A DNA stretch of 64,000 bases, from the NCBI GenBank assembly GCA_020073005.1, contig JAIQFX010000010.1, forward strand, positions 1-64,000, in the 5' to 3' direction. Below are positions 35,470 to 44,702 of this stretch, piece after piece (the stretch's first letter is position 1; each line of letters starts with the position of its first letter). The stretch comes from Terriglobia bacterium. Lineage in GTDB: Bacteria > Acidobacteriota > Vicinamibacteria > Vicinamibacterales > CAVVIG01. A model generated the notes under the pieces. The model did not search any database. It was not told where the DNA came from and was given only the letters and a program-made list of their open reading frames with translations. The translations under genes and the position numbers were made by a program.

Positions 35470-37260
35470 CTACGCGACCCGCTGCGGCGTCATCGGAAGG
35501 ACGACGCCCCTGCGTGGAGTGGGCCCCGCGGTGAACCCGTCCGGCAGATCGCCCGCGTCGGCGCGGAGGTGCTGCCACTGGTGCGGCTTGATCGTCGCCA
35601 GCAGCTCCTTCCGGCTCTTGATCGTCAGCGGCCGCCCGACGTAGAGCTTCCCGAGCCGGGCCATCAGCGTCTCGGGCGCGGCGCTCGCGAACATGAACAG
35701 CGGCCACGTGAACCCCGGACCGTTGAGCGTGCGCAGTTTCGCGGCCCACAGCCCGAGCGCGCCCAGGCGCCACGCCATCGGCGCCCACCACGCGGTCTGG
35801 CCGGGCCGCAGGTTCATCTTCCAGCACTTCATGATCAGCTGCCACTGCAGCGGCGTCAGCTCGCGCGTCTCGGTGACGCCTTTCTGCTTTTCCATCCGCG
35901 TGTCGTGGAGCGGCGTGAAGATGGACGGAATGAAGAACGCGAACAACCCGCGCCGCTCGACTTCGCAGATCACGTCCAGCGTCGCGCGGCAATCGTCGTC
36001 TGTCTCGTCGGGACTGCCGACGATCAGCGTCATCGCCGGGAACCAGTTGTGCTGGTTCAGCGTGGCGAGGCCCTGCACGATCACGCTCGGCCATTCCTCG
36101 ATCGGAAACGGCACGCCTTTGCTCGGCATGATGCGCTTCGCCATCCGGATGGATCCGGTCTCGAGGCCGATCAGCGGGACGAGCGCCTTGCCCTTCGGAT
36201 GCGTGCTGAGCGACGTGAGGTGGATGGGGCTCTTGTCGAGCAGCAGCGCCGAGAGTTTCTCAATCAACACTGGATCGACGACAGCGGGCGCGATCGTCGC
36301 GTGACTGAGGACGTGCTGCTCCACGCCCGGCGTGTTGACGATGGCTCCGTAGAGATCGAGCAGCGCCTCGCGGTTCGGAAAATAGAACGGCGTCTCCGTG
36401 TGCACCTGGCCCCAGATGAACATGTCCTCGGTGGCCAGCGAGATCTGCGTGTTGCCGTCGCGCACGTTGGCGCGGACGGCGCCCATGATCTTGTGCTTCG
36501 GCAAATCGATCTGCGGGTTCAGGTCCGGAACGCAGAACTGACAGCGCCGGCCGCAGCCGGTCGTCATCTCGACGACGCCGAACGTCGTCCGCTTGTCGGG
36601 GAACAGAATCTCGTCGCGGCTCGCGGGATGCTGGACGTCGACGCGGCGCGGCAGCGGCTCGCCGCGCACCGCCTTGTCGAACAGATCGAGTGCGTCGCTC
36701 GACTCGCTCCGGCCTTCGACGACGCAGTCGACGCCGAGCTCGTCGTACGTGCCGGTCTGGACAATCTGCCATCCGCCCGATCCGCCGACGATCACCTTGA
36801 AGCGGTCGCGATACGGGCTCGCTTTGATCGCCGCGAACATCTGGCGCGCGTGGTACGAATTGATGGGCTGCTTCGACGACCCGAAGATCGACGTGTACAC
36901 GCCCGCCGCGAACGTGACGCCGAGCGGGTTGTGCGTCGACACGCCCACGACGCGCGTGTTGGGGCCGATGAACTTGTCCAGGTCCGCCGGATAACAGCAG
37001 ACGATGTCCTCGGGCCGGTAGCGGCGGAGCAGCGACGCTTCGACTACGCGCGCGCCGGCCGGCATGTAACGCGCGGCGCCGTCGCCGTCGTGCTCGACGT
37101 CGCGCCATTTCGGGTACTTGTCGTTGAGGATGCGCTCGAGCCAGATGGGCAGCGACGCCATGCTCATCTGGATGAAGTAGCCGGCGTGGTCGATGGTTTC
37201 GGTCAGCGGCGCGGTCAGGACAATGAGCCGGCCGCCATCGGGAGGCGCGGTGTGGGTCAT
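35470..37260 (-). CDS. B12-binding-domain radical SAM protein
   Basis: 596 residues. The N-terminal 210 residues are a B12-binding-like Rossmann domain (VVGVSTHNPLGVTF, FKVIVGGSGGWQIVQ, VDCVVEGRSES). The radical SAM core follows with the 4Fe-4S motif TTGCGRRCQFC (C-x3-C-x2-C), the GGNTQISLATEDMF-like segment and GLETGS. The C-terminal 130 residues are helical with Trp-rich stretches (TAWWAPMAWRLGALGLW) that may touch the membrane. The family carries out methylations and ring or lipid modifications; the product here is unknown. The 2OG dioxygenase just downstream could act on the same molecule (inference). Confidence 0.9.
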   Translation of the reverse strand: MTHTAPPDGGRLIVLTAPLTETIDHAGYFIQMSMASLPIWLERILNDKYPKWRDVEHDGDGAARYMPAGARVVEASLLRRYRPEDIVCCYPADLDKFIGPNTRVVGVSTHNPLGVTFAAGVYTSIFGSSKQPINSYHARQMFAAIKASPYRDRFKVIVGGSGGWQIVQTGTYDELGVDCVVEGRSESSDALDLFDKAVRGEPLPRRVDVQHPASRDEILFPDKRTTFGVVEMTTGCGRRCQFCVPDLNPQIDLPKHKIMGAVRANVRDGNTQISLATEDMFIWGQVHTETPFYFPNREALLDLYGAIVNTPGVEQHVLSHATIAPAVVDPVLIEKLSALLLDKSPIHLTSLSTHPKGKALVPLIGLETGSIRMAKRIMPSKGVPFPIEEWPSVIVQGLATLNQHNWFPAMTLIVGSPDETDDDCRATLDVICEVERRGLFAFFIPSIFTPLHDTRMEKQKGVTETRELTPLQWQLIMKCWKMNLRPGQTAWWAPMAWRLGALGLWAAKLRTLNGPGFTWPLFMFASAAPETLMARLGKLYVGRPLTIKSRKELLATIKPHQWQHLRADAGDLPDGFTAGPTPRRGVVLPMTPQRVA

Positions 37261-37316
37261 CGGTCAGAATTTCACGACGGGGGACCTCCGATCGTCAAGT
37301 TCCCGTGCACGGTCAT

Positions 37317-39746
37317 TTACTCGGAGCGCAGCACGGCGAGCGGATCGACGCGGGCGGCCCGGACCGCCGGGATCCAGCTCGCGGCCACGGCGACCAGCCA
37401 CTGCGCGGCGGCGGCGGCGACGTAGGTCGCCGGGCTGGCCGGCGTCACGCCGAAGAGCAGCGAGCGCGCCGCGAGTCCGGCGGCGACGGCCGCGAGCACG
37501 CCGATCGCGATGCCGGGTGTCACGAGCTGAAGCGCTTCGCCGACGACGAGCCGCCGCAGGCCCGGCCCCGTCGCGCCGAGCGCGAGGCGCACGCCGAACT
37601 CCCGCGTGCGCTGCATCACGACGAAGTACGTGACGCCGAACAGCCCGACGGTCGCCAGCAGCACGGCGACGGCGCCGCACACGCCGAAGAAGCCCGCGAC
37701 CGTGCGCGGCAGCCACAACGGCAACGCCATCCGCTCGCGCATCGTCTGGGCCGATTGCACCGGCAGGCCCGGCTCGACCGCGTGGACGGCGTCGCGCATC
37801 GGCAGGATCAGGTCGCGTGGATTCGCGGCCGCGCGGACGACGATGCTCATCGATCCGTCGTAGGTCGCGTCCTTGAGCGTCTGGTAGAAGTGCGGCCGCG
37901 CCGTTTCGCCGAAGGAGCGCTGCGTCACGTCCGGCACGACGCCGACGACCTGCCGCGCGCGCGCGTCGGGGCCTTCGCGGAAGATCTCGCCGAGCGGATT
38001 CCGGCCGGGCCAGAACTGCGACGCCGCGGTGGCGTTCACCACGACCGCGTCCGCGCCATCGTCGCGCGTGAACGCGCGACCCGAGCGAATCGGGATGTTC
38101 ATGGCGCGGAAGAATCCCTCGTCGACCGCGTACGTGTCGGCCTCGGGACACCGGCTGACGCGGCAGTCGCGCCCGTCGAGCGAGATCGCGCGCGTGCGGC
38201 TGACGCCGATGAAGAACGGCAGCCGATCGGCGACGCCGACCTCCTGCACGCCCGGCAGCCGGGCCACGCGCTCGCGCAACGCGGCGAGCAGCAGCCGTGA
38301 CCGCTCGGGCGTGAAGCCGTAGTGCGCGGGATCGATCTGCAGGACGGCCGTGCGTTCCGTCTCGAAGCCCGGCTCGTGCGTGAGCGCGTTGACGAAGCTG
38401 CGCGCGAAGAGCAGCGCGACGGCGAGAAACAGCGTCGAGCCGGCCGTCTGCACGACGATGAACGCGCGGCGCACCTGCGTCTGGCGGCGTCCGCCCGCCG
38501 CGCCCGCGCCGGCCTTGAGCCACGACGTCAGATCGCCGCGCAGCACGTGCCACGCGGGCGCCAGCGCCGGAATGACGGCCGTGACGGCGGCGAGCGCCGC
38601 GGTGTAGCCGAGCAGCCGCCAGTCGGTCGGAAACTGCAGCCGCTCGGGAATCGGCGCCGGCAGGCTGAACGCGGAGAGGAGCGCGGCGCTCCAGCGCGCG
38701 AACAGGATCGCCACGCACGCGCCAAGCGCGGACAGCACGGTATTCTCCGCGAGCAACTGGCTGACGAGGCGCGCGCGGCTCGCGCCGAGGGCGGAGCGGA
38801 TCCCGAGCTCGCGCTGCCGCTCGACCGAGCGGGCGAGCAGCAGGCCCGCCACGTTGAAGCACGCGACGAGCAGCACCGCGCCGACCGCGACGAGGCCGAT
38901 GGTCGCGAAGCGCGCGAGCGGGCGGATCGACGGGTTGCCGTCCGCGATGCGCGCGTACGAGACGCGCGCCTCCTCTGCGGACGCGCCCTCCGGCGGCGCC
39001 ATCAGCGTTTCGTCGCGCACGAGGGGCAGCACGTCGGCCTGGATGGCCTCGGCGGTGGCGCCGGGCTTCGGCCGGGCGATCAGGCTGAGCCAGCGCGTCG
39101 ACGCGGCGCCGAAGACCTTCGGCACGGCCAGCGCGTCGCGCGCGGTCAGCGGCACGAACACGTCCGGCTCGAACACGCCGCCCGGATCCTCGAAGTCGTC
39201 CCGCACGACGCCGAGGACGCGGACGGGGCGCCGGTTCACGATGGGCGCCAGCGCGCTCAGGTCGCGCGATGCGCCGAGGCGCGACTGCCAGAAGCGCTCG
39301 CTCACGAGGATCGCCGGCGCGTCGGCCGTGGTCTCGTCCGCGCGCCACGTCCGGCCGAACGCCAGCGGCACGTGGACGGTGGAGAAGTAGTCGGGCGACA
39401 CGACGAGCGCCCAGATCTGATCGGTTTGCGCGCCGGTCTGGTACGCGAGCGCCATCCGTCCTTCGGCGACGACGCTCTGCAGCGTCGTGGCGTCGCGCCG
39501 CACGCGCTCGAACATCGGCAGCGACGCGTCCGCGTACGGTTGAACGCGCGTTCCAAGATTCAGCCAGCCGATCTCTTCGCCGTGGGCAATTCGCGTCGAC
39601 CGGAAGAGCAGCGCGTTCACGGCGCTGAACGCGACCGTGTTCACGCTGAGGCCGACGGCCAGCGTGAGGACCGCCAGCAGGCTGTAGCCGGGACGGCGGG
39701 TCAGCAGCCGCAACGCCACGCGCACGTCGGTTCTCAGCCAGTCCAT
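37317..39746 (-). CDS. ADOP-type ABC transporter permease (MacB/FtsX-like, duplicated)
   Basis: An 809-residue orphan permease with two MacB-type halves, each with a periplasmic core domain and FtsX segments. It starts with WLRTDVRVALRLLTRRPGYSLLAVLTLA, the hallmark of acidobacterial duplicated orphan permeases. FtsX helices are at about 275-380 (TIGLVAVGAVLLVACFNVAGLLLARS, RQRELGIRSALGASRARL) and again near the end (TRTREFGVRLALGATGPGLRRL-like MQRTREFGVRLALGATG). No ATPase is encoded nearby. Role, by family, is export or mechanical transmission across the envelope; the substrate is unknown. Confidence 0.93.
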   Translation of the reverse strand: MDWLRTDVRVALRLLTRRPGYSLLAVLTLAVGLSVNTVAFSAVNALLFRSTRIAHGEEIGWLNLGTRVQPYADASLPMFERVRRDATTLQSVVAEGRMALAYQTGAQTDQIWALVVSPDYFSTVHVPLAFGRTWRADETTADAPAILVSERFWQSRLGASRDLSALAPIVNRRPVRVLGVVRDDFEDPGGVFEPDVFVPLTARDALAVPKVFGAASTRWLSLIARPKPGATAEAIQADVLPLVRDETLMAPPEGASAEEARVSYARIADGNPSIRPLARFATIGLVAVGAVLLVACFNVAGLLLARSVERQRELGIRSALGASRARLVSQLLAENTVLSALGACVAILFARWSAALLSAFSLPAPIPERLQFPTDWRLLGYTAALAAVTAVIPALAPAWHVLRGDLTSWLKAGAGAAGGRRQTQVRRAFIVVQTAGSTLFLAVALLFARSFVNALTHEPGFETERTAVLQIDPAHYGFTPERSRLLLAALRERVARLPGVQEVGVADRLPFFIGVSRTRAISLDGRDCRVSRCPEADTYAVDEGFFRAMNIPIRSGRAFTRDDGADAVVVNATAASQFWPGRNPLGEIFREGPDARARQVVGVVPDVTQRSFGETARPHFYQTLKDATYDGSMSIVVRAAANPRDLILPMRDAVHAVEPGLPVQSAQTMRERMALPLWLPRTVAGFFGVCGAVAVLLATVGLFGVTYFVVMQRTREFGVRLALGATGPGLRRLVVGEALQLVTPGIAIGVLAAVAAGLAARSLLFGVTPASPATYVAAAAAQWLVAVAASWIPAVRAARVDPLAVLRSE

Positions 39747-39766
39747 ATCGCAACTCCTCCGTTCCT

Positions 39767-39782
39767 CCGTGTCCTCCGTGGT
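39767..39782. repeat. Copy of a 16-base intergenic repeat
   Basis: CCGTGTCCTCCGTGGT, present here once and as an inverted pair at 47149-47196 (two arms of 16 bases, one mismatch). It sits in the short gap between DUF504 and the permease gene. Confidence 0.5.
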
Positions 39783-39792
39783 GTTCGTTCGT

Positions 39793-40062
39793 TCATGAAT
39801 GCCACGGCCGCTGCCAGATTACGGCGCCGTCCTTATAGACCGTGCGCACGCGATGCAGCGGAATGTGATGGACGATGCCGTCCTCGTCCTCGAACGAGAA
39901 GGTGTCGGGCCGCTGGGGATCCATCCGGATGGATGCGAACGGGACGATCTTCTCTTCGCGCGCCACCCGGTCGCGGTAGCCGAGCGCGAAGACGCCCTTG
40001 CCGAACTCGCGGTCCCACTGAATGCGGTGGATGAGTTCGTGGAGCGGCTGCATCGGCGCCAT
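39793..40062 (-). CDS. DUF504 / UPF0248 family protein
   Basis: An 89-residue soluble protein with the family pattern from end to end: PLHELIHRIQWDREFG at the start, YRDRVAREEKIVPFASI in the middle and HHIPLHRVRTVYKDGAVIWQRP at the end. The family is widespread in archaea and bacteria and has no assigned biochemical function; a nucleic-acid role has been suggested for relatives. It lies 46 bases before the permease gene and is divergent from the TonB-dependent receptor. Confidence 0.9.
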   Translation of the reverse strand: MAPMQPLHELIHRIQWDREFGKGVFALGYRDRVAREEKIVPFASIRMDPQRPDTFSFEDEDGIVHHIPLHRVRTVYKDGAVIWQRPWHS

Positions 40063-40229
40063 TTAATAGATGATGCGCCGGCTCAGGCCGGCAGGAATCT
40101 CATTCTCGGTGCGAGATTCGTGCCTGACTTTTCTTGCGGCCTCTCGATATCCGTTCTTGCTTCCGCGCACGTCAGGCGTATGATGACCCGGTTCATCCGC
40201 TTCGTCACTCTGCCTGAGGAGGGGAGATT

Positions 40230-43200
40230 ATGGCCGGTCGTCTGGTCCGCTCCGTCTTCGTCGGCGCCCTCGCGTTGTTGCTCCTTCCCACCGTTGCCCG
40301 CGCTCAAAGCGCCATCGCCGGAGTCGTGAAAGATACGACCGGCGCCGTCTTGCCCGGCGTCACCGTCGAAGTCGCGAGCCCCGCGCTCATCGAGCAAGTC
40401 CGCACGGCGATCACGGACTCGGAAGGGCTCTACAAGATTCTCGACCTGCGGCCCGGCACCTATACCGTCACGTTCACGCTGCCCGGGTTCGCGACCGTGA
40501 AGCGCGCCGGCATCGAGCTGCCCGCGAACTTCACCGCGCCCGTCAACGGCGAGCTGCGCGTCGGCGCGATCGAAGAGACGGTCACCGTCTCCGGCGCGTC
40601 GCCCGTGGTCGACGTGACGCAGGCCGTCACGCAGCAGGTGCTGCCGCAGACGCTGCTCGACGCCGTGCCGACCGGCGGCAGAAACATTCAGTCCGTCGGC
40701 GCGACGCTCGTCGGCGTCACGCAGTCGGGCCCTGACGTCGCCGGGGCGCAGGGGATGCAGCAGACCTACATCGCCGCGCACGGCAGCGATCCGAAAGACA
40801 ACTACATCATGGTGGACGGCATCCGCCTCAACGGCATTGAGGGCGACGGCGCCATCCAGCAGTACTTCAACGAAGGCATGTTCTCCGAGATGAGCTATCA
40901 GACCGGCGGCATCTCCGCCGAGAGCTCGGGCGGCGGCGTCCGGCTGAACATGATTCCGAAGGACGGCGGCAACACGCTCAAGGGGGACGTTTTCTTTTCG
41001 GCCACGGGACAATCGCTTCAGGCCGACCCGCTGACGCCGGCGTTGATCAGCCAGGGACTGCAGGCGGGCAACGCGCTGGTGAGCATTCATGACCTGAACG
41101 TGTCGGCCGGCGGACCGCTGAAGGTCAACAAGGTGTGGTTCTTCGGATCGACGCGGCATTGGGGCGTCAATCAGACGCTGGCGAACTCCTTCTATGGGGC
41201 GACGCCGTTCTCGGCGACCGATACCGCCTTCAACGCCGACCTGTCGAACCAGGCCATCGACAACAACCTGATCAAGAGCTACATGACGCGCGTCACCTGG
41301 CAGGTGAGCCAGAAGAACAAGTTCAGCTTCTACTTCGATCGGCTGATCAAGTTCCGCGGCCACGAGCAGAACAGCGTGGCCGGCGCCAGCACGATCTGGT
41401 CGGAGGACACGTTCAGCACGCGGCAGCCGAAGCAGTACTACATGACTGAGGCGAAGTGGACCGGCGTCTGGTCGACGCGGCTGTTGTTCGAGGCCGGCAT
41501 CGGGATCAACAACGAGTCGTACACGACCGGCGAGCTGCAGCCCGGCCTCGAGGACTGCCTGGCCGCCGGCACGTGCAATCCGATTCCCAAGGTGAATATC
41601 ACCAACGGCCAGACGTGGGGCGCGCCGGACACGCCGTTCTATGTGCACACACCGGTGCGTGGAACCCTCATGACGGCGCTCTCGTACGTGACCGGCTCGC
41701 ACGCCGTTAAAGGCGGCTTCGAGTTGTCGCACGGCAAGAGCGGCCTGCAGCGCAGATTCCAGAACCCCGCCATCAATTTCTACGAGCGGTATCACACCGT
41801 CAACGGCGTCACGACGCCGTTCCAGGTGACGTTGTTCAATACGCCGACCGAGGAGCAGGACAAGCTGAACGCGGACCTCGGCCTCTACCTCCAGGACACC
41901 TGGACGCTGAAGAAACTCTCGCTGACGCCCGGCATCCGGTGGGAGTATTTCAACGCGAGCTACGCCGAGGAAGGCGTGTCCGTGCAGCAGCAGGCGTTGA
42001 TGCTCGCCGAGGGCTACGCGCAGCGGCCGCTCTTCCCGGCCACGACGATGCCGACGTTCAGCAACCTGGCGCCGCGCTTCGGCGCGTCGTACGACCTGTT
42101 TGGCAACGGCAAGACAGCGCTGAAAGCCAGCATCGCGAGGTACAACGCCGCGTTTTCCACGACGACGTTTCCGCAGGCCTACAACCCGATGGTGCTGTCG
42201 ACCGACACGCGGAACTGGCTGAACCCGGCGGCGACGGGCAACATCTTCGTGCCGGGCGTGAGCCAGCTCGGGCCGTCGACGAACTCGTCGTTCGGCCTGG
42301 TCACGCGCATCCCGGATTCCGGGATCACGCGGCCGTACAACCTCGAGATGACGGTCAGCGTGCAGCACGAGCTGAGGCCCGGCATGTCGGTGAGCGGCGG
42401 ATTCTTCCATCGCCACTACTACAACCTGATCTACACGGACAACGCGGCGCTCGACGTGCCCGGCGCCTTCACGCCGACCACCGTGCCCAATCCCTGCGTC
42501 TCCGGCACGCCGCTCGGCGTGTGCGGCGGCACGCAGCCGGCCACGCTGACGCTCTACAAGATCAACCCGGCGCTCATCGGCAAGGGCGCGCCCGTGATCG
42601 ACAAGAACTCGGCGAACAACTACCGCGTGTACAACGGCATCGAGGGCTCCTTCATGGCGCGCCTCGGCGGCGGCGCGCAGGTCTTCGGCGGCTTCCTCAT
42701 GGCGAGGCAGATCTCGAACCTGTGCGATTCGGCCGACGGCACCGGGACGATCAGCTTCGCGCAGGTGAGCGACCCGAACTACACGATCAACTGCGACCAG
42801 ACGCTGTTCGACATCCCGTTCCGCACGCAATTCAAGCTGGGCGGCACGTATCCGCTGCCGTACGGCCTGAACATCAGCGGCACGTTCCAGAGCTATCCCG
42901 GGACGCGCAGCTACGGATCGGGCGCGACGAACTTCGACTACCTGCAGCAGACCTACCAGGTCCCCGCGGCGCTGCTGACGCCGGGGCAGGCAACGGAGGT
43001 CGTCAACTTGAATGCGCCGGGGAGCCTGTATCTCGAGCGCTGGAATCAGCTGGACCTGCGCTTCGCGCGCAAGTTCAAGATGCCGATGGGCAAGGGCACG
43101 TGGCAGGTTCAGGCCGATCTCTTCAACTCCCTGAACTCGCATCCAGTGCTCTCGCAGACGACCAACTACGGAACGGCGATCGGCAGCGTCACGTCGGCGC

Positions 43201-43244
43201 TGCAGCCGCGGATCCTCACGCTCGGCGTGCAGATGCACTTCTGA
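40230..43244 (+). CDS. TonB-dependent receptor, Oar-like, with N-terminal carboxypeptidase-regulatory domain
   Basis: A 1004-residue outer-membrane protein: a signal peptide (VGALALLLLPTVARAQS), a beta-sandwich (AIAGVVKDTTGAVLPGVTVEV...GLYKILDLRPGTYTVTFTLPGF), a plug-like region (NIQSVGATLVGVTQSG, NYIMVDGIRLNG) and a long barrel with repeated aromatic strands, ending in LGVQMHF with the terminal Phe expected for the Bam machinery. It has a strong GAGGAGGGG ribosome site. Oar-like receptors import large or carbohydrate-type ligands with TonB energy in Acidobacteriota and Myxobacteria; the ligand is unknown. A strong hairpin follows the stop. Confidence 0.94.
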   Translation: MAGRLVRSVFVGALALLLLPTVARAQSAIAGVVKDTTGAVLPGVTVEVASPALIEQVRTAITDSEGLYKILDLRPGTYTVTFTLPGFATVKRAGIELPANFTAPVNGELRVGAIEETVTVSGASPVVDVTQAVTQQVLPQTLLDAVPTGGRNIQSVGATLVGVTQSGPDVAGAQGMQQTYIAAHGSDPKDNYIMVDGIRLNGIEGDGAIQQYFNEGMFSEMSYQTGGISAESSGGGVRLNMIPKDGGNTLKGDVFFSATGQSLQADPLTPALISQGLQAGNALVSIHDLNVSAGGPLKVNKVWFFGSTRHWGVNQTLANSFYGATPFSATDTAFNADLSNQAIDNNLIKSYMTRVTWQVSQKNKFSFYFDRLIKFRGHEQNSVAGASTIWSEDTFSTRQPKQYYMTEAKWTGVWSTRLLFEAGIGINNESYTTGELQPGLEDCLAAGTCNPIPKVNITNGQTWGAPDTPFYVHTPVRGTLMTALSYVTGSHAVKGGFELSHGKSGLQRRFQNPAINFYERYHTVNGVTTPFQVTLFNTPTEEQDKLNADLGLYLQDTWTLKKLSLTPGIRWEYFNASYAEEGVSVQQQALMLAEGYAQRPLFPATTMPTFSNLAPRFGASYDLFGNGKTALKASIARYNAAFSTTTFPQAYNPMVLSTDTRNWLNPAATGNIFVPGVSQLGPSTNSSFGLVTRIPDSGITRPYNLEMTVSVQHELRPGMSVSGGFFHRHYYNLIYTDNAALDVPGAFTPTTVPNPCVSGTPLGVCGGTQPATLTLYKINPALIGKGAPVIDKNSANNYRVYNGIEGSFMARLGGGAQVFGGFLMARQISNLCDSADGTGTISFAQVSDPNYTINCDQTLFDIPFRTQFKLGGTYPLPYGLNISGTFQSYPGTRSYGSGATNFDYLQQTYQVPAALLTPGQATEVVNLNAPGSLYLERWNQLDLRFARKFKMPMGKGTWQVQADLFNSLNSHPVLSQTTNYGTAIGSVTSALQPRILTLGVQMHF

Positions 43245-43253
43245 AGAAACACG

Positions 43254-43286
43254 CGCGGCGGGGACGAACGTTTCGTCCCCGCCGCG
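43254..43286. terminator. Strong hairpin between two converging genes
   Basis: A perfect 15-bp stem (CGCGGCGGGGACGAA pairing with TTCGTCCCCGCCGCG) with a 3-base loop. It is 10 bases after the TonB receptor stop and 35 bases from the end of the converging metallopeptidase gene. A bidirectional terminator is likely, although no clear T-run follows. Confidence 0.75.
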
Positions 43287-43320
43287 TGATCCTGCCACGC
43301 GTCAGACGCGCCGGAAATCG

Positions 43321-44580
43321 TCAGCGCGGCGCCTCGCGCATCACTTGAAAATCACCTGAGCGGTTGCCGGGACGAATCACCCAGCCTGGCGCGAGCGTGA
43401 GCGTCCAGCCGTCGCCGCGCACGGCGGGACCCTTCGTCTCCGGCGGAGCCGGCAGCGTCAGCGTCCGCCGATCGCCCGACATCAGCACGGTCGTCGCGTC
43501 GAGGCGGCCCCAGTCGGCGGACGTGCGGAACGCCGGGTACACCGTCCCGACGCCTGGAATCGGCGTCATGCCGGCGGTGGCGAATGCGCTGCTTCGTCCG
43601 TTCGGCACGACGAGCACCGGGCCGTCGACGAAGCGGCGACGCAACTCGGCGACGCGCGCCTGCCGCTCCGCTTCGCGCGTCTCCTCGGCGGTCCGCACTT
43701 CGCGGCTGCCGTATTTCGCCGCCGCGCTGTCCACGTCGCTGGCCGGCTGGAGATGCGCGGCACTCATCAGCAACTGGGCGAGATCGCCGGTGGCTGTGAT
43801 CCGGCGCGTCCAGCCGGGCGACCAGCCATCGAGCAGAAGTCCGTACGCGGCGCCCGACGGATACGCGAACGTGCGGACGAACGTCTGCGTCGCGACGGGC
43901 GCGCGGTTCAGTTGATCGACGGCGTCGGCCGTGGCGGCCGCGCTGGACGCGACCGACGCGACCGTTCCCGTGTACTGCGCGAGCCCCTCGTTCATCTCCA
44001 GCAGCCGTTCGTTCTCCGCCGCGCCGGGAAAACGCGTGTGCCGCGCCGACCGGAAGGCGAGCGCGTCGCGAGCGGCGGTCTCGCGCTCGGGACCTGTCGT
44101 GCTCAGCGCTCGCGCCAGCGCGCGCCACTCGAGCTGCATCCAGTAGCGCCCGTCGGGCGTGTCGAGGTGATCGTTTTGTCCGTCGCCTGCCGCCAATCCG
44201 AGCTGCGGCTGAATGCGGTGGAAGAGCTCGTGCAGCATGAGACGCCCGCGCGCATGCTCGTCCGCGGCATTCACCAGTGGCCACACGAGCGTCGTCCACC
44301 GGACGCCGCCCCAGTCCATCGCCGCGTTGGCGAATCCCAGAGCCGCCGGCTGCGGCGCGGCGGGCCGGGGCTGATTGGTGGCCATCGTGCCGGTGGCCGG
44401 ATCGGCAATCACCATCGGCCCGCACAGCGAGACGCCCCACAGCCGCCCGCCCTCGCGCTCGCAGAGCGCAGCCGCCTCCTTGAGGTACGTCGCCGCGCGC
44501 GCCTGGTCCACCTGCGCGGAGGCTGGGCCCGCACACACGCCGACCGCCGCCAGTGCGATCAGGATCTGCGCCCTTCTCAT
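43321..44580 (-). CDS. Secreted protein, putative gluzincin-type metallopeptidase
   Basis: 419 residues with a signal peptide (LIALAAVGVCAGPASAQ). A zinc-protease signature is visible: H117-E118-L-F-H121 (MLHELFHRIQ) and a downstream Glu198 in LEMNEGLAQYTG, the spacing and context of HExxH...NEGxAxY seen in gluzincins. The remainder is helical with a beta-rich C-terminal domain (VLVVPNGRSS, GTVYPAFRT, GDGWTLTLAPGW). I do not recognise a named family. It is monocistronic, with a converging terminator at its 3' end. Confidence 0.75.
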   Translation of the reverse strand: MRRAQILIALAAVGVCAGPASAQVDQARAATYLKEAAALCEREGGRLWGVSLCGPMVIADPATGTMATNQPRPAAPQPAALGFANAAMDWGGVRWTTLVWPLVNAADEHARGRLMLHELFHRIQPQLGLAAGDGQNDHLDTPDGRYWMQLEWRALARALSTTGPERETAARDALAFRSARHTRFPGAAENERLLEMNEGLAQYTGTVASVASSAAATADAVDQLNRAPVATQTFVRTFAYPSGAAYGLLLDGWSPGWTRRITATGDLAQLLMSAAHLQPASDVDSAAAKYGSREVRTAEETREAERQARVAELRRRFVDGPVLVVPNGRSSAFATAGMTPIPGVGTVYPAFRTSADWGRLDATTVLMSGDRRTLTLPAPPETKGPAVRGDGWTLTLAPGWVIRPGNRSGDFQVMREAPR

Positions 44581-44702
44581 CGCGCTCTCGCGGGCTCAGT
44601 ATAGCCACGCGTGCGGCCGCGGTTTCCCGCGAAAAACGTTGAGCAACCGGACCGTTCCGGGTGTATATAACGTGGCAACCCGCTGCACCTCAGGAGGGAG
44701 CA

